A stretch of 64,000 bases of DNA from Sphingosinicella sp942492965 (GTDB taxonomy: Bacteria; Pseudomonadota; Alphaproteobacteria; Sphingomonadales; Sphingomonadaceae). The first letter of the stretch is position 1; each line of letters begins with the position of its first letter. The translations under genes and the position numbers were made by a program. The stretch covers positions 248,001 through 312,000 of the forward strand of contig OW818656.1 in assembly GCA_942492965.1 (NCBI GenBank), written 5' to 3'. Below, one piece after another: positions 36,469-44,734 of the stretch. The notes beneath the pieces were generated by a model, which had not been told where the DNA came from, did not search any database, and saw only the letters and a list, made by a program, of their open reading frames with translations.

Positions 36469-37577
36469 CACGCCGCCCCTTCCGCCTGCGCTTCAACGGC
36501 GGTGAAAAGTCGGTCTCGCCATAGACGGGGTGATCCGATGGCCATGTCGAGAAAGAGGGCGCGGCGGTAGAACAGGTGCTGATCGGCCTCCCACGTGAAG
36601 CCGATCCCACCATGCGTCTGAATCGATTCCCGCGACGCATACCACATGGCAGCGGACGCCGCGACGCGGGCGGCGGCGGCGGCCTGCGGCAACTCATCGC
36701 TGCCTGCATCGAGCGCCCAGATGCCATAATAGGCGTTCGAACGGGCGATCTGATTATTGACATAGGCATCGGCAAGCTTGTGCTTGATCGCCTGATAGCT
36801 GCCTATGGGGCGGCCGAAGGCGTACCGCTCGTTCGCGTAATCGACGGCCTGCTCAAGCGCCCGGTCGGCCGCCCCCACCTGTTCGAACGCCAGCAGAACG
36901 GCCGCGCCGTCGAGCAGACGGTCTAGGAGGTCCGGCCCGCCAATCGCTGCTGCCGGCGTACCGCTGAATGTGATCCGCGCGGCCTCTCGCGAAGGATCGA
37001 CCGTCTTGAGGGTTTCTCGAGCGACACTTTCGCCCTCAAGCGAGACGAGGAACAGTTGCGCGGTGCCGGATTCGTCTTTTGCCAAAACGAGGGCGTCCGT
37101 GGCGGCCAGCCCGTCGATCACGGGCTGCTTGGTGCCATGCAGTCTACCATTCGACACCGACGCTGAAACAGCGTCGAAACTGGGTTCCCCCGGACCTTCT
37201 GAGATCGCCAGGCAGCCGATGCATGAGCCAGCCGCGATATCGGCGAGCTTTGCCCGCTGCGCCTGCGTACCGGCGATCAGCAAGGCTTCCGCAAGAATAT
37301 AGACCGTGGAAGCGAAGGGAACCGGGGCAAGGACACGCCCCAGTTCTTCGGCCAGCACGCACAGATCCGTCCGCGACATGCCAAGCCCGCCATACTCCTC
37401 CGGCAGGATCAGCGCGGTCCAGCCCTGCGCGACCATTTCCCGCCACAGAACGTCGTCATGGCCTCGTGCATCATCATCGAGCACGCCGCGGACTTTCGCC
37501 GGTGGACAGCGGGCCTCGAGGAACTTGCGTGCCTCGCTGCGGAGCATTTCCTGTTCTTCGGAAAAATCGAAATTCAC
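36468..37577 (-). CDS. Acyl-CoA dehydrogenase, partner subunit of a heteromeric pair
   Basis: This 369-residue acyl-CoA dehydrogenase starts at GTG (MNFDFSEEQEMLR). Its beta-domain lacks the usual SEPxAGSD motif (it reads AISEGPGEPSF), while the C-terminus has YANERYAFGRPIGSYQAIKHKLAD and IQTHGGIGFTWEADQHLFYRRA. This is the sequence style of the partner chain in heteromeric dehydrogenases. It is coupled by overlap to the gene at 35266-36468. It should act as alpha2beta2 with it on a branched or cyclic acyl-CoA. Confidence 0.9.
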   Translation of the reverse strand: MNFDFSEEQEMLRSEARKFLEARCPPAKVRGVLDDDARGHDDVLWREMVAQGWTALILPEEYGGLGMSRTDLCVLAEELGRVLAPVPFASTVYILAEALLIAGTQAQRAKLADIAAGSCIGCLAISEGPGEPSFDAVSASVSNGRLHGTKQPVIDGLAATDALVLAKDESGTAQLFLVSLEGESVARETLKTVDPSREAARITFSGTPAAAIGGPDLLDRLLDGAAVLLAFEQVGAADRALEQAVDYANERYAFGRPIGSYQAIKHKLADAYVNNQIARSNAYYGIWALDAGSDELPQAAAAARVAASAAMWYASRESIQTHGGIGFTWEADQHLFYRRALFLDMAIGSPRLWRDRLFTAVEAQAEGAA

Positions 37578-37652
37578 CGCTGCCCCAATTCCAAGCTGCC
37601 GCGCCGCTCAGCGTACCCCACGTCCCGGACCGGACGGTCCCGCGTCAGACGC

Positions 37653-37853
37653 TTACGCCTCCTCGATCATGATAACCTTTTCCGGACAGGCGCGCATGCC
37701 GCGGATCGCCTGAGGCCGCAATGTCTCATCGACCTCCTTGTAGGCCGTCGTGTTAAAGCCGTTATCGTCCAATTCGTAAACATCTGGCGCGACCGCGGCA
37801 CAGCGCGCATGTCCGACACAGCCTTCGACCCTGACCCTGATCTTCACAGTCAT
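37653..37853 (-). CDS. Small P450-type ferredoxin (CxxHxxC)
   Basis: This 66-residue ferredoxin has ligands C12-x2-H15-x2-C18 and C56-P. This is the Cys-to-His variant of the one-cluster ferredoxins that serve bacterial P450s, usually with a [3Fe-4S] cluster. The hydrophobic segment VAPDVYELDDNGF between them is typical. Its ATG overlaps the stop of the flavoprotein gene (ATGA). It is the only plausible electron donor for the two P450s in the window, and no ferredoxin reductase gene is seen. Confidence 0.92.
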   Translation of the reverse strand: MTVKIRVRVEGCVGHARCAAVAPDVYELDDNGFNTTAYKEVDETLRPQAIRGMRACPEKVIMIEEA

Positions 37854-38845
37854 ACGTGCTCTCCCTCCCGGGCAACGGCCTGCGCCAGACGTCCCCCAAT
37901 GATCTCTACCGCTTCGCCGACGATACGCTCGATCAGTTCCCGGACGCTCGGGATATCATTGATGATCCCCTGCACCATTCCAGCTGTCCAGATCCCATAT
38001 TCGGTATTGCCGCTTTCAAGGCCCTCGCGTCCCTTCGCACCTTTTACAAGTTGCGCAACTTCCCCGAATGGCTTGCCTTCAGCCTCAATGGCAATGACCA
38101 TGTCGCTGATCGCGTTCTTCGCCACGCGCGCGGTGTTGCGATAGGTGCGGAAGATGAGATTGGTGGCGCGCTCGTCGCCCTCGACGAGCGCGCGCTTGAA
38201 ATTCTCGTGGATAGGCGCTTCTCGGGTGGCGCAGAAGCGCGTGCCCATGTTGATGCCGTCCGCGCCCAGCGCCAGCGCCGCCACCAGACCGCGCCCGTCG
38301 CCGAAGCCGCCGCTTGCAAGCAGCGGCAATCCGACCAGGTTCGCAGCAGCCGGGATCAGGACAAGGCCCGGAATATCATCCTCGCCGGGGTGGCCAGCAC
38401 ATTCAAAGCCATCAATCGAGATAGCATTGACACCCATCCGTTCGGCCGAGAGCGCATGGCGCACGGCCGTGCATTTGTGGATGATCTTGACACCATTCTT
38501 CTTGAATTCGTCGATGTGCTCTTGCGGCTTGTAGCCCGCGGTCTCGACGATCTTGACGCCACCTTCGATGATCGCCTGCCGATATTCGGCATAGGGCGGA
38601 GGATTGATCGACGGGAGGATGGTGAGATTTACGCCAAAAGGCCTGTCCGTCATGCCGCGGCAGCGCTCGATCTCCTTCAACAAATCGTCGGCTGTAGGCT
38701 GGGTCAGCGCGGTCACGAACCCCAACGCGCCTGCATTCGCCACCGCCGCGACAAGCTCCGCACGCCCAACCCATTGCATACCCCCCTGGGCGATCGGATG
38801 TTGAACCCCGAATGCCTCGGTAAAGCGGGTCTTCAGTCGGCTCAT
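37850..38845 (-). CDS. NAD(P)H-dependent flavin oxidoreductase, nitronate monooxygenase family
   Basis: This 331-residue FMN-binding TIM-barrel protein shows HPIAQGGMQWVGRAELVAAVANAGALG, the HKCTAVRHAL segment and GFECAGHPGEDD and GGFGDGRGLVAALALGADGINMGTRF phosphate-binding loops. It starts at ATG 38845, coupled to the upstream crotonase (ATGA). Similar genes occur in steroid and terpenoid gene clusters, where some act as enoyl or nitronate redox enzymes. The true reaction is unknown. An upstream extension to 38932 is rejected as not family-like. Confidence 0.9.
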   Translation of the reverse strand: MSRLKTRFTEAFGVQHPIAQGGMQWVGRAELVAAVANAGALGFVTALTQPTADDLLKEIERCRGMTDRPFGVNLTILPSINPPPYAEYRQAIIEGGVKIVETAGYKPQEHIDEFKKNGVKIIHKCTAVRHALSAERMGVNAISIDGFECAGHPGEDDIPGLVLIPAAANLVGLPLLASGGFGDGRGLVAALALGADGINMGTRFCATREAPIHENFKRALVEGDERATNLIFRTYRNTARVAKNAISDMVIAIEAEGKPFGEVAQLVKGAKGREGLESGNTEYGIWTAGMVQGIINDIPSVRELIERIVGEAVEIIGGRLAQAVAREGEHV

Positions 38846-39639
38846 GACTCTGGCGCCGCGCCGGTGAAATCGGGCATGCGCTTTTCCTTGAAGGCGTTCA
38901 CGCCCTCCCGGTAATCCGTGGACAGCCCGCATTGCTTCTGCATGTCGCGCTCACGGTCGAGTGCTTCGTCAAAACTCGAGCTCCAGCTTGCACGAACGGC
39001 CCGCTTGGCAGAGGCCAGCCCGAATGTTGGCGCCTTGGCTAGCTTCGCGACAATCGCATCCACGGCCTCGTCAAAGCCGTCGTCATCGATCGCTTTCCAG
39101 ATCAAGCCGGCCGCTTGGGCTTCATCCGCGCTCAGCTTTTCGTTGAGCAGGGTAAAGCCCAGCGCCCTCGCCTGCCCCATGAGACGCGGGAGCGTCCAGG
39201 TTCCACCGGAATCAGGAACGAGGCCGATCGCCGAGAATGACTGAGCGAATTTGGCAGACTTCTTCGCAACCACTATATCACAAGCGGCGGCGATATTGAC
39301 GCCCGCCCCCGCAGCCACGCCGTTTACGGCGCAGACCACCGGATGCGGCAGTGCGACGAGCCTGCGCACGAGCGGATTATAGTCCTTTTCAGGTCCCTGC
39401 GAGAGATCGAGCGGACCCGCATTGACGTCGCGATCGCCCAAATCCTGACCAGCACAAAAACCACGCCCCGCACCGGTGATGAGCAGCACGCGCGCGGCGG
39501 GATCACTTTCTATCCGAGAAAGCGCGTGGCGAACCTCTTCATGCATGCGCGCGTTGAAGGAATTGAGCTTGTCAGGCCGGTTGAATGTGAGGCGATAGGC
39601 CCCGCCTGTCACGTTCAGAACGATCGTGTCGTAATTCAA
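38842..39639 (-). CDS. Enoyl-CoA hydratase/isomerase, PaaG-like
   Basis: This protein of about 265 residues is of the crotonase fold. It has the oxyanion-hole motifs GRGFCAGQDLGDRD and NGVAAGAGVNIAAACD, and the active-site stretch SFSAIGLVPDSGGTWTLPRLMG with aspartate where hydratases have glutamate, as in PaaG-type isomerases. The start is not certain: TTG at 39639 with GAGGG seven bases upstream gives NYDTIVLNV, the usual family beginning. GTG at 39657 overlaps the preceding stop (GTGA). It lies inside the operon between the first acyl-CoA dehydrogenase pair and the flavoprotein. Confidence 0.88.
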   Translation of the reverse strand: MNYDTIVLNVTGGAYRLTFNRPDKLNSFNARMHEEVRHALSRIESDPAARVLLITGAGRGFCAGQDLGDRDVNAGPLDLSQGPEKDYNPLVRRLVALPHPVVCAVNGVAAGAGVNIAAACDIVVAKKSAKFAQSFSAIGLVPDSGGTWTLPRLMGQARALGFTLLNEKLSADEAQAAGLIWKAIDDDGFDEAVDAIVAKLAKAPTFGLASAKRAVRASWSSSFDEALDRERDMQKQCGLSTDYREGVNAFKEKRMPDFTGAAPES

Positions 39640-39653
39640 TGGGCAACCCTCGC

Positions 39654-40664
39654 TCACGCTGGTGTTGGAAAGGTCAGGATGCGTGCACGCTGCTCGCGCA
39701 GCGAACCCCAAAGCATGTCGGTTGTGTGCGCGCGCTTCAGGTAGTGATGTGCATTGGCTTCCGAGGTGAAACCGAACGCTCCGTGGACCTGGATGTTGGC
39801 AGCCGCATTGGCGACAGCCGCCCGGGTCGCGACAATCTTGCTTGCAACCACGTGGAAATCAGTATCGGGCAGATTGTCGGCGAGGACCAGCGCGGCAAAG
39901 GCAGCCTGGCACAGCGATGCCTCGGACCGGATCGCCATATCCGCGCAGATATGCTTGATCGACTGGAACGCGCCGATCGGCTTGTCGAACTGCTGGCGTA
40001 CCTGCGCATAATCGACAGCCATGTCGCGCGCCCCTTCGCCGACACCCACCGCATAGGCACCCAGCAGCATCAGCGCACGGCTGTGAACATTGTCGATCTG
40101 CTTATCGACCTGGGCGCGCGGTTCCGCGTCGCCCAGGGTCGCTCGTTCCAGAATGAGGACAGCATCCGTGGAGTTGACGCGTTCGACACCGGTAAAGGCG
40201 CTCAGCGGGTAAAGCGCGGCGCGGTCTTCTTCGAGAACCAACACGAGGTCTGCCTTGTCGGCTTCGAAGAGATGATAATCACGCGCGCCACCCGCAGCAC
40301 CGCGATGGTTGGCAATCCCCACGCGCAGCGAACCAGAGAGCAGTTCATCCCGTAAGGCCACGTCTTGCGCAAAGGCCGCAACCCGCGCACCCAACACCAT
40401 ACCGAAAACCTCGATCGAAAGGAGATGATAGCCGAACTGCTGGAACGCGAGCATCTCTTCTGCCGCACTCAGCCCAACGCCGCCCTTGTCCTCGGGCAGG
40501 CCGAGACTGAAGAAACCCAATTCGCCGATTTTAGGCCAAAGCCGGGAGTCCGGGTTGCCAATCGCGCCGAACGCACGCAGGCGATCGACCGGCGCTTCGT
40601 TGATAAGGAAATTCTTGAGAGTATCGACGATCTGCTGCTGATCGTCGGAAGGAAGCAGATCCAT
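39654..40664 (-). CDS. Acyl-CoA dehydrogenase, short partner subunit
   Basis: This 336-residue protein is shorter than typical acyl-CoA dehydrogenases (about 380). The N-domain (DDQQQIVDTLKNFL) and C-domain (FDKPIGAFQSIKHICADMAI, IQVHGAFGFTSEANAHHYLKRA) are clear, but the central beta-domain is reduced and without the SEPxAGSD motif. This is the pattern of the partner chain in heteromeric dehydrogenases. It is 18 bases after its likely partner gene (40683-41843). GGAGGAG lies before the ATG. Confidence 0.88.
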   Translation of the reverse strand: MDLLPSDDQQQIVDTLKNFLINEAPVDRLRAFGAIGNPDSRLWPKIGELGFFSLGLPEDKGGVGLSAAEEMLAFQQFGYHLLSIEVFGMVLGARVAAFAQDVALRDELLSGSLRVGIANHRGAAGGARDYHLFEADKADLVLVLEEDRAALYPLSAFTGVERVNSTDAVLILERATLGDAEPRAQVDKQIDNVHSRALMLLGAYAVGVGEGARDMAVDYAQVRQQFDKPIGAFQSIKHICADMAIRSEASLCQAAFAALVLADNLPDTDFHVVASKIVATRAAVANAAANIQVHGAFGFTSEANAHHYLKRAHTTDMLWGSLREQRARILTFPTPA

Positions 40665-40682
40665 GATTGTCGCTCCTCCGAA

Positions 40683-41843
40683 CTAGCGGTCGCGGGGAAG
40701 GCCGAGCACACGCTCGCCAATGATATTGCGCTGGATCTGGGCGGTTCCGGCGGCGATCGTGGTCGAATAAGACCGCAGGTAGAAATAGACCCAGTCGTCC
40801 TCTTCGGGGTTTTCAAGGGCATCGGTGCCGATGATGTCGAATGCGAGCCGGCGGACCTGTTGCTGAACCTCGCCGACCATCGCACGCATCAAGGATGCCA
40901 TGGCTGTGCCGACGTCGCGCTGCGCCCGGCTGACGACCATGTAGGTCATTGCCCGCGCCGCCGCCATGTCGGCACGTAGCTGTGCCAGGCGGGCCCCGAA
41001 CTCGTCATGGCTGATGAAGGCATCGCCGTAGCGACTACGCGCTCGCTGAATCATCTCCTCGACAAGGAACGCGTAGCGAATCTGGTCCTTGATCTGTGCC
41101 GTGCCGCGCTCGAAGCCCAAGGTCGACATTGCCACCGACCAGCCATTGTCGAGGCCGCCGACGACATTCTTCAGCGGGACACGCGCTTCGTCATAGAAGC
41201 ATTGAACGAAATGCTGATGATTGGGCGCGGTCATGATTTCGATCGGCCGCAGTTCAAGGCCGGGCGTATTCATGTCAAAGATGACCCAGCTAATACCTTT
41301 GTGCTTGGTGGCATTCGGATCGGTCCGCACGAGCAATTCCTGCATGTCGGACAGGTGACCGTGGCTTGTCCAGATCTTCGAACCAGTCACGACGAGCTCG
41401 TCCCCATCGACATAGGCGCGCGTTTTCAACGCGGCGAGATCGGATCCGGCATTGGGTTCAGAAAATCCCTGGCACCATATCTTCTCTCCTGAGAGGATCG
41501 GGCGAAGATGTTCTTTCTTCTGATCCTCGTCACCCCGCGCGATGATGGTCGGCCCGCCGTGATTCAAACCGACGAAGCAGAGGTGATTGTCAGGCGCATT
41601 GGCGCGCGCATATTCCTCATACCAGATCAGTTGCCGCGTGAGGTTCAGCCCCATGCCGCCATATTCCTTGGGCCAGGAGACGCCAGCCCAGCCGCCGTCG
41701 TACTGACACCTTTGCCAGGCAAGGTCGTACCGGCGCATTTCCTCGCCACCATGTGGGCGGCGATCCTTGAAAATGTTCGCGTTCAACCATTCGCGCGCTT
41801 GTTCGCGAAAACGCTGATCGTCCGCCGTAAAGTGCAGGTCCAT
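40683..41843 (-). CDS. Acyl-CoA dehydrogenase, FAD-site subunit of the second pair
   Basis: This 386-residue acyl-CoA dehydrogenase has WCQGFSEPNAGSDLAALKTRA, GSKIWTSHGHLSD and the C-terminal AGTAQIQRNIIGERVLGLPRDR. It is the complete-looking chain of a pair with the short subunit downstream. It is the first structural gene of the operon, 113 bases after the LysR gene on the same strand. Two such pairs in one operon suggest two dehydrogenation steps of a shortened side chain or ring-derived acyl-CoA. Confidence 0.92.
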   Translation of the reverse strand: MDLHFTADDQRFREQAREWLNANIFKDRRPHGGEEMRRYDLAWQRCQYDGGWAGVSWPKEYGGMGLNLTRQLIWYEEYARANAPDNHLCFVGLNHGGPTIIARGDEDQKKEHLRPILSGEKIWCQGFSEPNAGSDLAALKTRAYVDGDELVVTGSKIWTSHGHLSDMQELLVRTDPNATKHKGISWVIFDMNTPGLELRPIEIMTAPNHQHFVQCFYDEARVPLKNVVGGLDNGWSVAMSTLGFERGTAQIKDQIRYAFLVEEMIQRARSRYGDAFISHDEFGARLAQLRADMAAARAMTYMVVSRAQRDVGTAMASLMRAMVGEVQQQVRRLAFDIIGTDALENPEEDDWVYFYLRSYSTTIAAGTAQIQRNIIGERVLGLPRDR

Positions 41844-41956
41844 TGATCCTGATCGCCCTGTGTTTGGCCTGATCGGGGTCTAGCGCTCCACTCAGAACCA
41901 TCCCACAACGTGATTGTCGCAATTTAGGGGTAAGCCGTTCCAGGCTCGCAAGAAGG

Positions 41957-42835
41957 CTACGCTGCGGCGGACCGTTTGCTCAACGCCCAGAACCGCTCCG
42001 CCGCCCGGCCCAGATCGCGGTCGGCAAGCCTGCACAGACGATGCTCGACCGTCAGCCCATCCAGCCGCAGGGCATGGATCTTCGGGTCGAACGACACGAC
42101 ATCACTCTCATTGAGCGCAAGGACCGCCAGTTCGGAGCGGGTGACCACGCCGTGCTCTATGGCGCGCCGGTCGTATTCCGGCACATGTGCCGGGATCAGG
42201 CCCGCACGCTCGAACAGCTCGCACAGCCTGCCATGAATATCCGGCGCCCACTCGCGTGGCGGAATGCCGACCGTCTCGCCCTTCAGCGCCTCAATTCGAT
42301 CGATTTTCCGCTTCTTGGAGCTAAGCAAATAGACCTGCGACAGCCCGAGCGAGACATATTCCAGTCCGGCCTCTTCCAAGACCGATTCCGCAGGGAGGAG
42401 CGCCAGATCGATCCGGGACTCATCGAGTGCCTTCACCAAATCCGCCGGTTCCTCGGTGATCGTGTTCAGCTCGTAGTTCGCATATTTTTGGGTAAAATTC
42501 AGCGAGATCGCCTTCAATGCCGGCATATCGATTATCGGGATGTGGCACCCGAGCTTCACCACCCGGCTGCGCGTGTCGCTGAGGCTACGGGCGGTTTCGC
42601 GGAACAGCCGCGCGGATTCCGCCAGTTGGTTGGCATGGGGAAGCAGCCGCTTTCCGGCTTCCGTCACCTTCACGCCGACATTCTCGCGGATCAGTAACTG
42701 CACGCCCAGTTCATATTCGAGCTTGCGAAGCTGCGCGGACAGCCATGGCTGAGCGATATTGAGACGGGTCGCCGCGCGCGTGAACGACCCTTCCTCCGCA
42801 ATCGTTGCAAACAGGGTGATCCAGCGCAAATTCAT
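41957..42835 (-). CDS. LysR family transcriptional regulator
   Basis: This 292-residue LysR-type regulator has an N-terminal winged helix (ITLFATIAEEGSFTRAATRLNIAQPWLSAQLRKLE) and a C-terminal periplasmic-binding-like effector domain. It is read in the same direction as the seven-gene acyl-CoA dehydrogenase operon and divergently from the DUF35-thiolase pair at 43097. The 261-base gap before it holds two inverted repeats, which are candidate binding sites. The effector is probably a CoA ester or acid from the pathway. Confidence 0.92.
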   Translation of the reverse strand: MNLRWITLFATIAEEGSFTRAATRLNIAQPWLSAQLRKLEYELGVQLLIRENVGVKVTEAGKRLLPHANQLAESARLFRETARSLSDTRSRVVKLGCHIPIIDMPALKAISLNFTQKYANYELNTITEEPADLVKALDESRIDLALLPAESVLEEAGLEYVSLGLSQVYLLSSKKRKIDRIEALKGETVGIPPREWAPDIHGRLCELFERAGLIPAHVPEYDRRAIEHGVVTRSELAVLALNESDVVSFDPKIHALRLDGLTVEHRLCRLADRDLGRAAERFWALSKRSAAA

Positions 42836-42914
42836 CGCGCCTTCTTAGACCGCCACGGAATCTAGTCAATCGCTACGAAGGCCGCGCAGAAGTCGATACG
42901 ACTGGAATTCAGTA

Positions 42915-42935
42915 TTCCCTTGATCTCAAAGGGAA
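42915..42935. promoter_or_regulatory. Inverted repeat in the LysR/thiolase divergent region
   Basis: TTCCCTT (42915-42921) and AAGGGAA (42929-42935) are perfect inverted repeats around a seven-base centre, 80 bases upstream of the LysR start. Size and location fit a LysR-type recognition site. Confidence 0.4.
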
Positions 42936-42970
42936 ACACAACCGCTCCTAATTATAGGCAATTGCGTCTG

Positions 42971-42991
42971 CCGCATGGCCTAAATATGCGG
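42971..42991. promoter_or_regulatory. Second inverted repeat in the LysR/thiolase divergent region
   Basis: CCGCAT (42971-42976) and ATGCGG (42986-42991) flank a nine-base AT-rich centre, 36 bases to the right of the first repeat. It could be the second, activation site of the LysR protein or a different regulator's site. Confidence 0.35.
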
Positions 42992-43096
42992 TATCGTGCG
43001 CCGGATCGCAGCGTGGTACCCAACCACCGGAACCTTCACCCGATCCGCGCTCGACGAGGCGGCTCCATGAAGAATCGAACCAGAAGGTAAGCCTAG

Positions 43097-43531
43097 ATGT
43101 CGGAAGTGAAAACCGATGCCCAACCCCTAGTGCCCTACACCGCTATCGACGAGACCGGCATTCCCTACCTCGTCGGCAGCCGCTGCGGCGCCTGCGGCGC
43201 CACACATCTTGGATACTATGAAAACTGCCCCAAATGTGCGGCACGCGGAGAAACGCGCGAAGTGAGGCTGGCCGACCATGGAACGCTGTATAATTACACA
43301 ATCATCTATCGTAGCCTGCCCGGCGTGAGCGTGCCTTTCATATCCGCCACGGTGGACCTCGACGGCGGGGGCACGGTGCGCGGCAATCTGATCGAGATCG
43401 AACCCGATCCCACCAAAGTGCAATTCGGGATGCCGGTAAAAGTCGTGTTCCGCAGCGCCGCGACCGCGGTCGAAAATGGCGCCGGTTATATCGCCCACTT
43501 CTTCGTACCCGCCGAAGGAGCCACCCAATGA
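43097..43531 (+). CDS. DUF35 protein: zinc ribbon plus OB-fold, partner of the following thiolase
   Basis: This 144-residue protein has an N-terminal rubredoxin-like zinc ribbon (CGAC at about residues 33-36 and CPKC some 14 residues later) and a C-terminal OB-fold (FISATVDLDGGGTVRGNLIE, FGMPVKVVF). Such proteins bind thiolase-fold enzymes and complete their active complex or channel CoA esters, as ChsH2 does with Ltp2. The stop overlaps the start of the thiolase gene (ATGA), so the two are made together. Confidence 0.93.
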   Translation: MSEVKTDAQPLVPYTAIDETGIPYLVGSRCGACGATHLGYYENCPKCAARGETREVRLADHGTLYNYTIIYRSLPGVSVPFISATVDLDGGGTVRGNLIEIEPDPTKVQFGMPVKVVFRSAATAVENGAGYIAHFFVPAEGATQ

Positions 43532-44670
43532 GCAATGACGTTTACATCGTCGGCATCGATATGATCCGCTTCGGCCGGTTCGACGATGCCAAGCCCGAAA
43601 CCCTCGCCGCGCAAGCGGCGCTGATGGCGCTCGACGATTGCGGCCTGACGATCAAGGCCGTGCAGGCGATCTATGCCGGCACCTGCAATGGCGCGATGAT
43701 GGGCCAGCGCATGATGCATTACATCGGTCAGACCGGCGTTCCCATCGTCAACGTCACCAATGCCTGTGCTACGGGCGCCACCGCGTTCCGCGAGGCGTTT
43801 ATCGCGATCAAGGCCGGCATGTTCGATACCTGCCTCGCCGTCGGCGCGGAGAAGATGGCGAAGGGTATGCTGGTGCCCAAGAACAGCGGCGGCACGCCGA
43901 TTCCAACGGAAGGACTTTTGGGATCGGGCGTCATGCCCGCCGTTTTTGCCCAAATGGGCATGGAACACAGCCGCAAATACGGTACGACATTCGAGCAGTT
44001 TGCCCGCGTGTCGGAAAAGAATCACAAGCATTCCACACTCAATCCCAAGGCGATGTATCAGACGGAAACGCCGCTCAGGATGGTGATGGAGGCGGAGATG
44101 ATCGCCTACCCCCTCACGAAGCTGATGTGCTCGGTCAATGTCGACGGCTCCGCGGCCGCGATATTGATGAGCGAAGAAAAGGCCAGGAAATCCGGGCTGA
44201 TGGGCAGAGCCGTGCGCGTGCGCGGCTCCGCGCTGGCGAGCGATCCGTTCAGCGAACGCAACCTAGTCATGCAAGACGTGAACACCGTAACCCGGCTCGC
44301 GGCAAAATCCGCCTACGAGATGGCGGGCGTCGGCCCTGAGGATATAAACCTCGTCGAACTGCATGATTGCTTCGCGACGGCCGAAATACCGCACTACGAA
44401 AATCTGGCCCTGTGCCCTGAGGGCGAAGGTGGCGCTTTTCTGGACAGCGGCGCGACGACGATGGGTGGCAAGGTGCCGGTCAACCTGTCAGGCGGTCTCC
44501 TGTCAAAGGGCCATCCGCTCGGCGCGACGGGCATCGCGAACATCTACGAGATCACGCGGCACCTCCGTGGTGAGGCCGGGGCGCGTCAGGTCGAAGGCGC
44601 AAGGATCGGCTTGACCCACGTGGTTGGCCTCGGCAGCGCCTGCGCTGTGCATATCCTGGAAAGGGTATGA
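43528..44670 (+). CDS. Thiolase (SCP-x/acetyl-CoA acetyltransferase type) with catalytic cysteine
   Basis: This 380-residue thiolase-fold enzyme has nucleophile C80 in VNVTNACATGATAF, histidine H329 in SKGHPLGATG and the second cysteine C372 in GLGSACAVHI. These are the residues needed for thiolytic cleavage of a 3-oxoacyl-CoA. It resembles SCP2-thiolases for branched or sterol-type chains. It is coupled to a DUF35 protein gene and ends at a strong bidirectional terminator. Confidence 0.93.
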   Translation: MSNDVYIVGIDMIRFGRFDDAKPETLAAQAALMALDDCGLTIKAVQAIYAGTCNGAMMGQRMMHYIGQTGVPIVNVTNACATGATAFREAFIAIKAGMFDTCLAVGAEKMAKGMLVPKNSGGTPIPTEGLLGSGVMPAVFAQMGMEHSRKYGTTFEQFARVSEKNHKHSTLNPKAMYQTETPLRMVMEAEMIAYPLTKLMCSVNVDGSAAAILMSEEKARKSGLMGRAVRVRGSALASDPFSERNLVMQDVNTVTRLAAKSAYEMAGVGPEDINLVELHDCFATAEIPHYENLALCPEGEGGAFLDSGATTMGGKVPVNLSGGLLSKGHPLGATGIANIYEITRHLRGEAGARQVEGARIGLTHVVGLGSACAVHILERV

Positions 44671-44699
44671 TCGCGCTTGGAGGCTGAGACAGCGATTCA

Positions 44700-44726
44700 C
44701 GCTTCAGGCTGATTAAGCCTGAAGCG
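44700..44726. terminator. Bidirectional terminator hairpin
   Basis: A perfect 11-base stem CGCTTCAGGCT (44700-44710) and AGCCTGAAGCG (44716-44726) with loop GATTA lies between the convergent thiolase and P450 genes. No long T tract flanks it. Confidence 0.7.
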
Positions 44727-44734
44727 ATCGCGGT

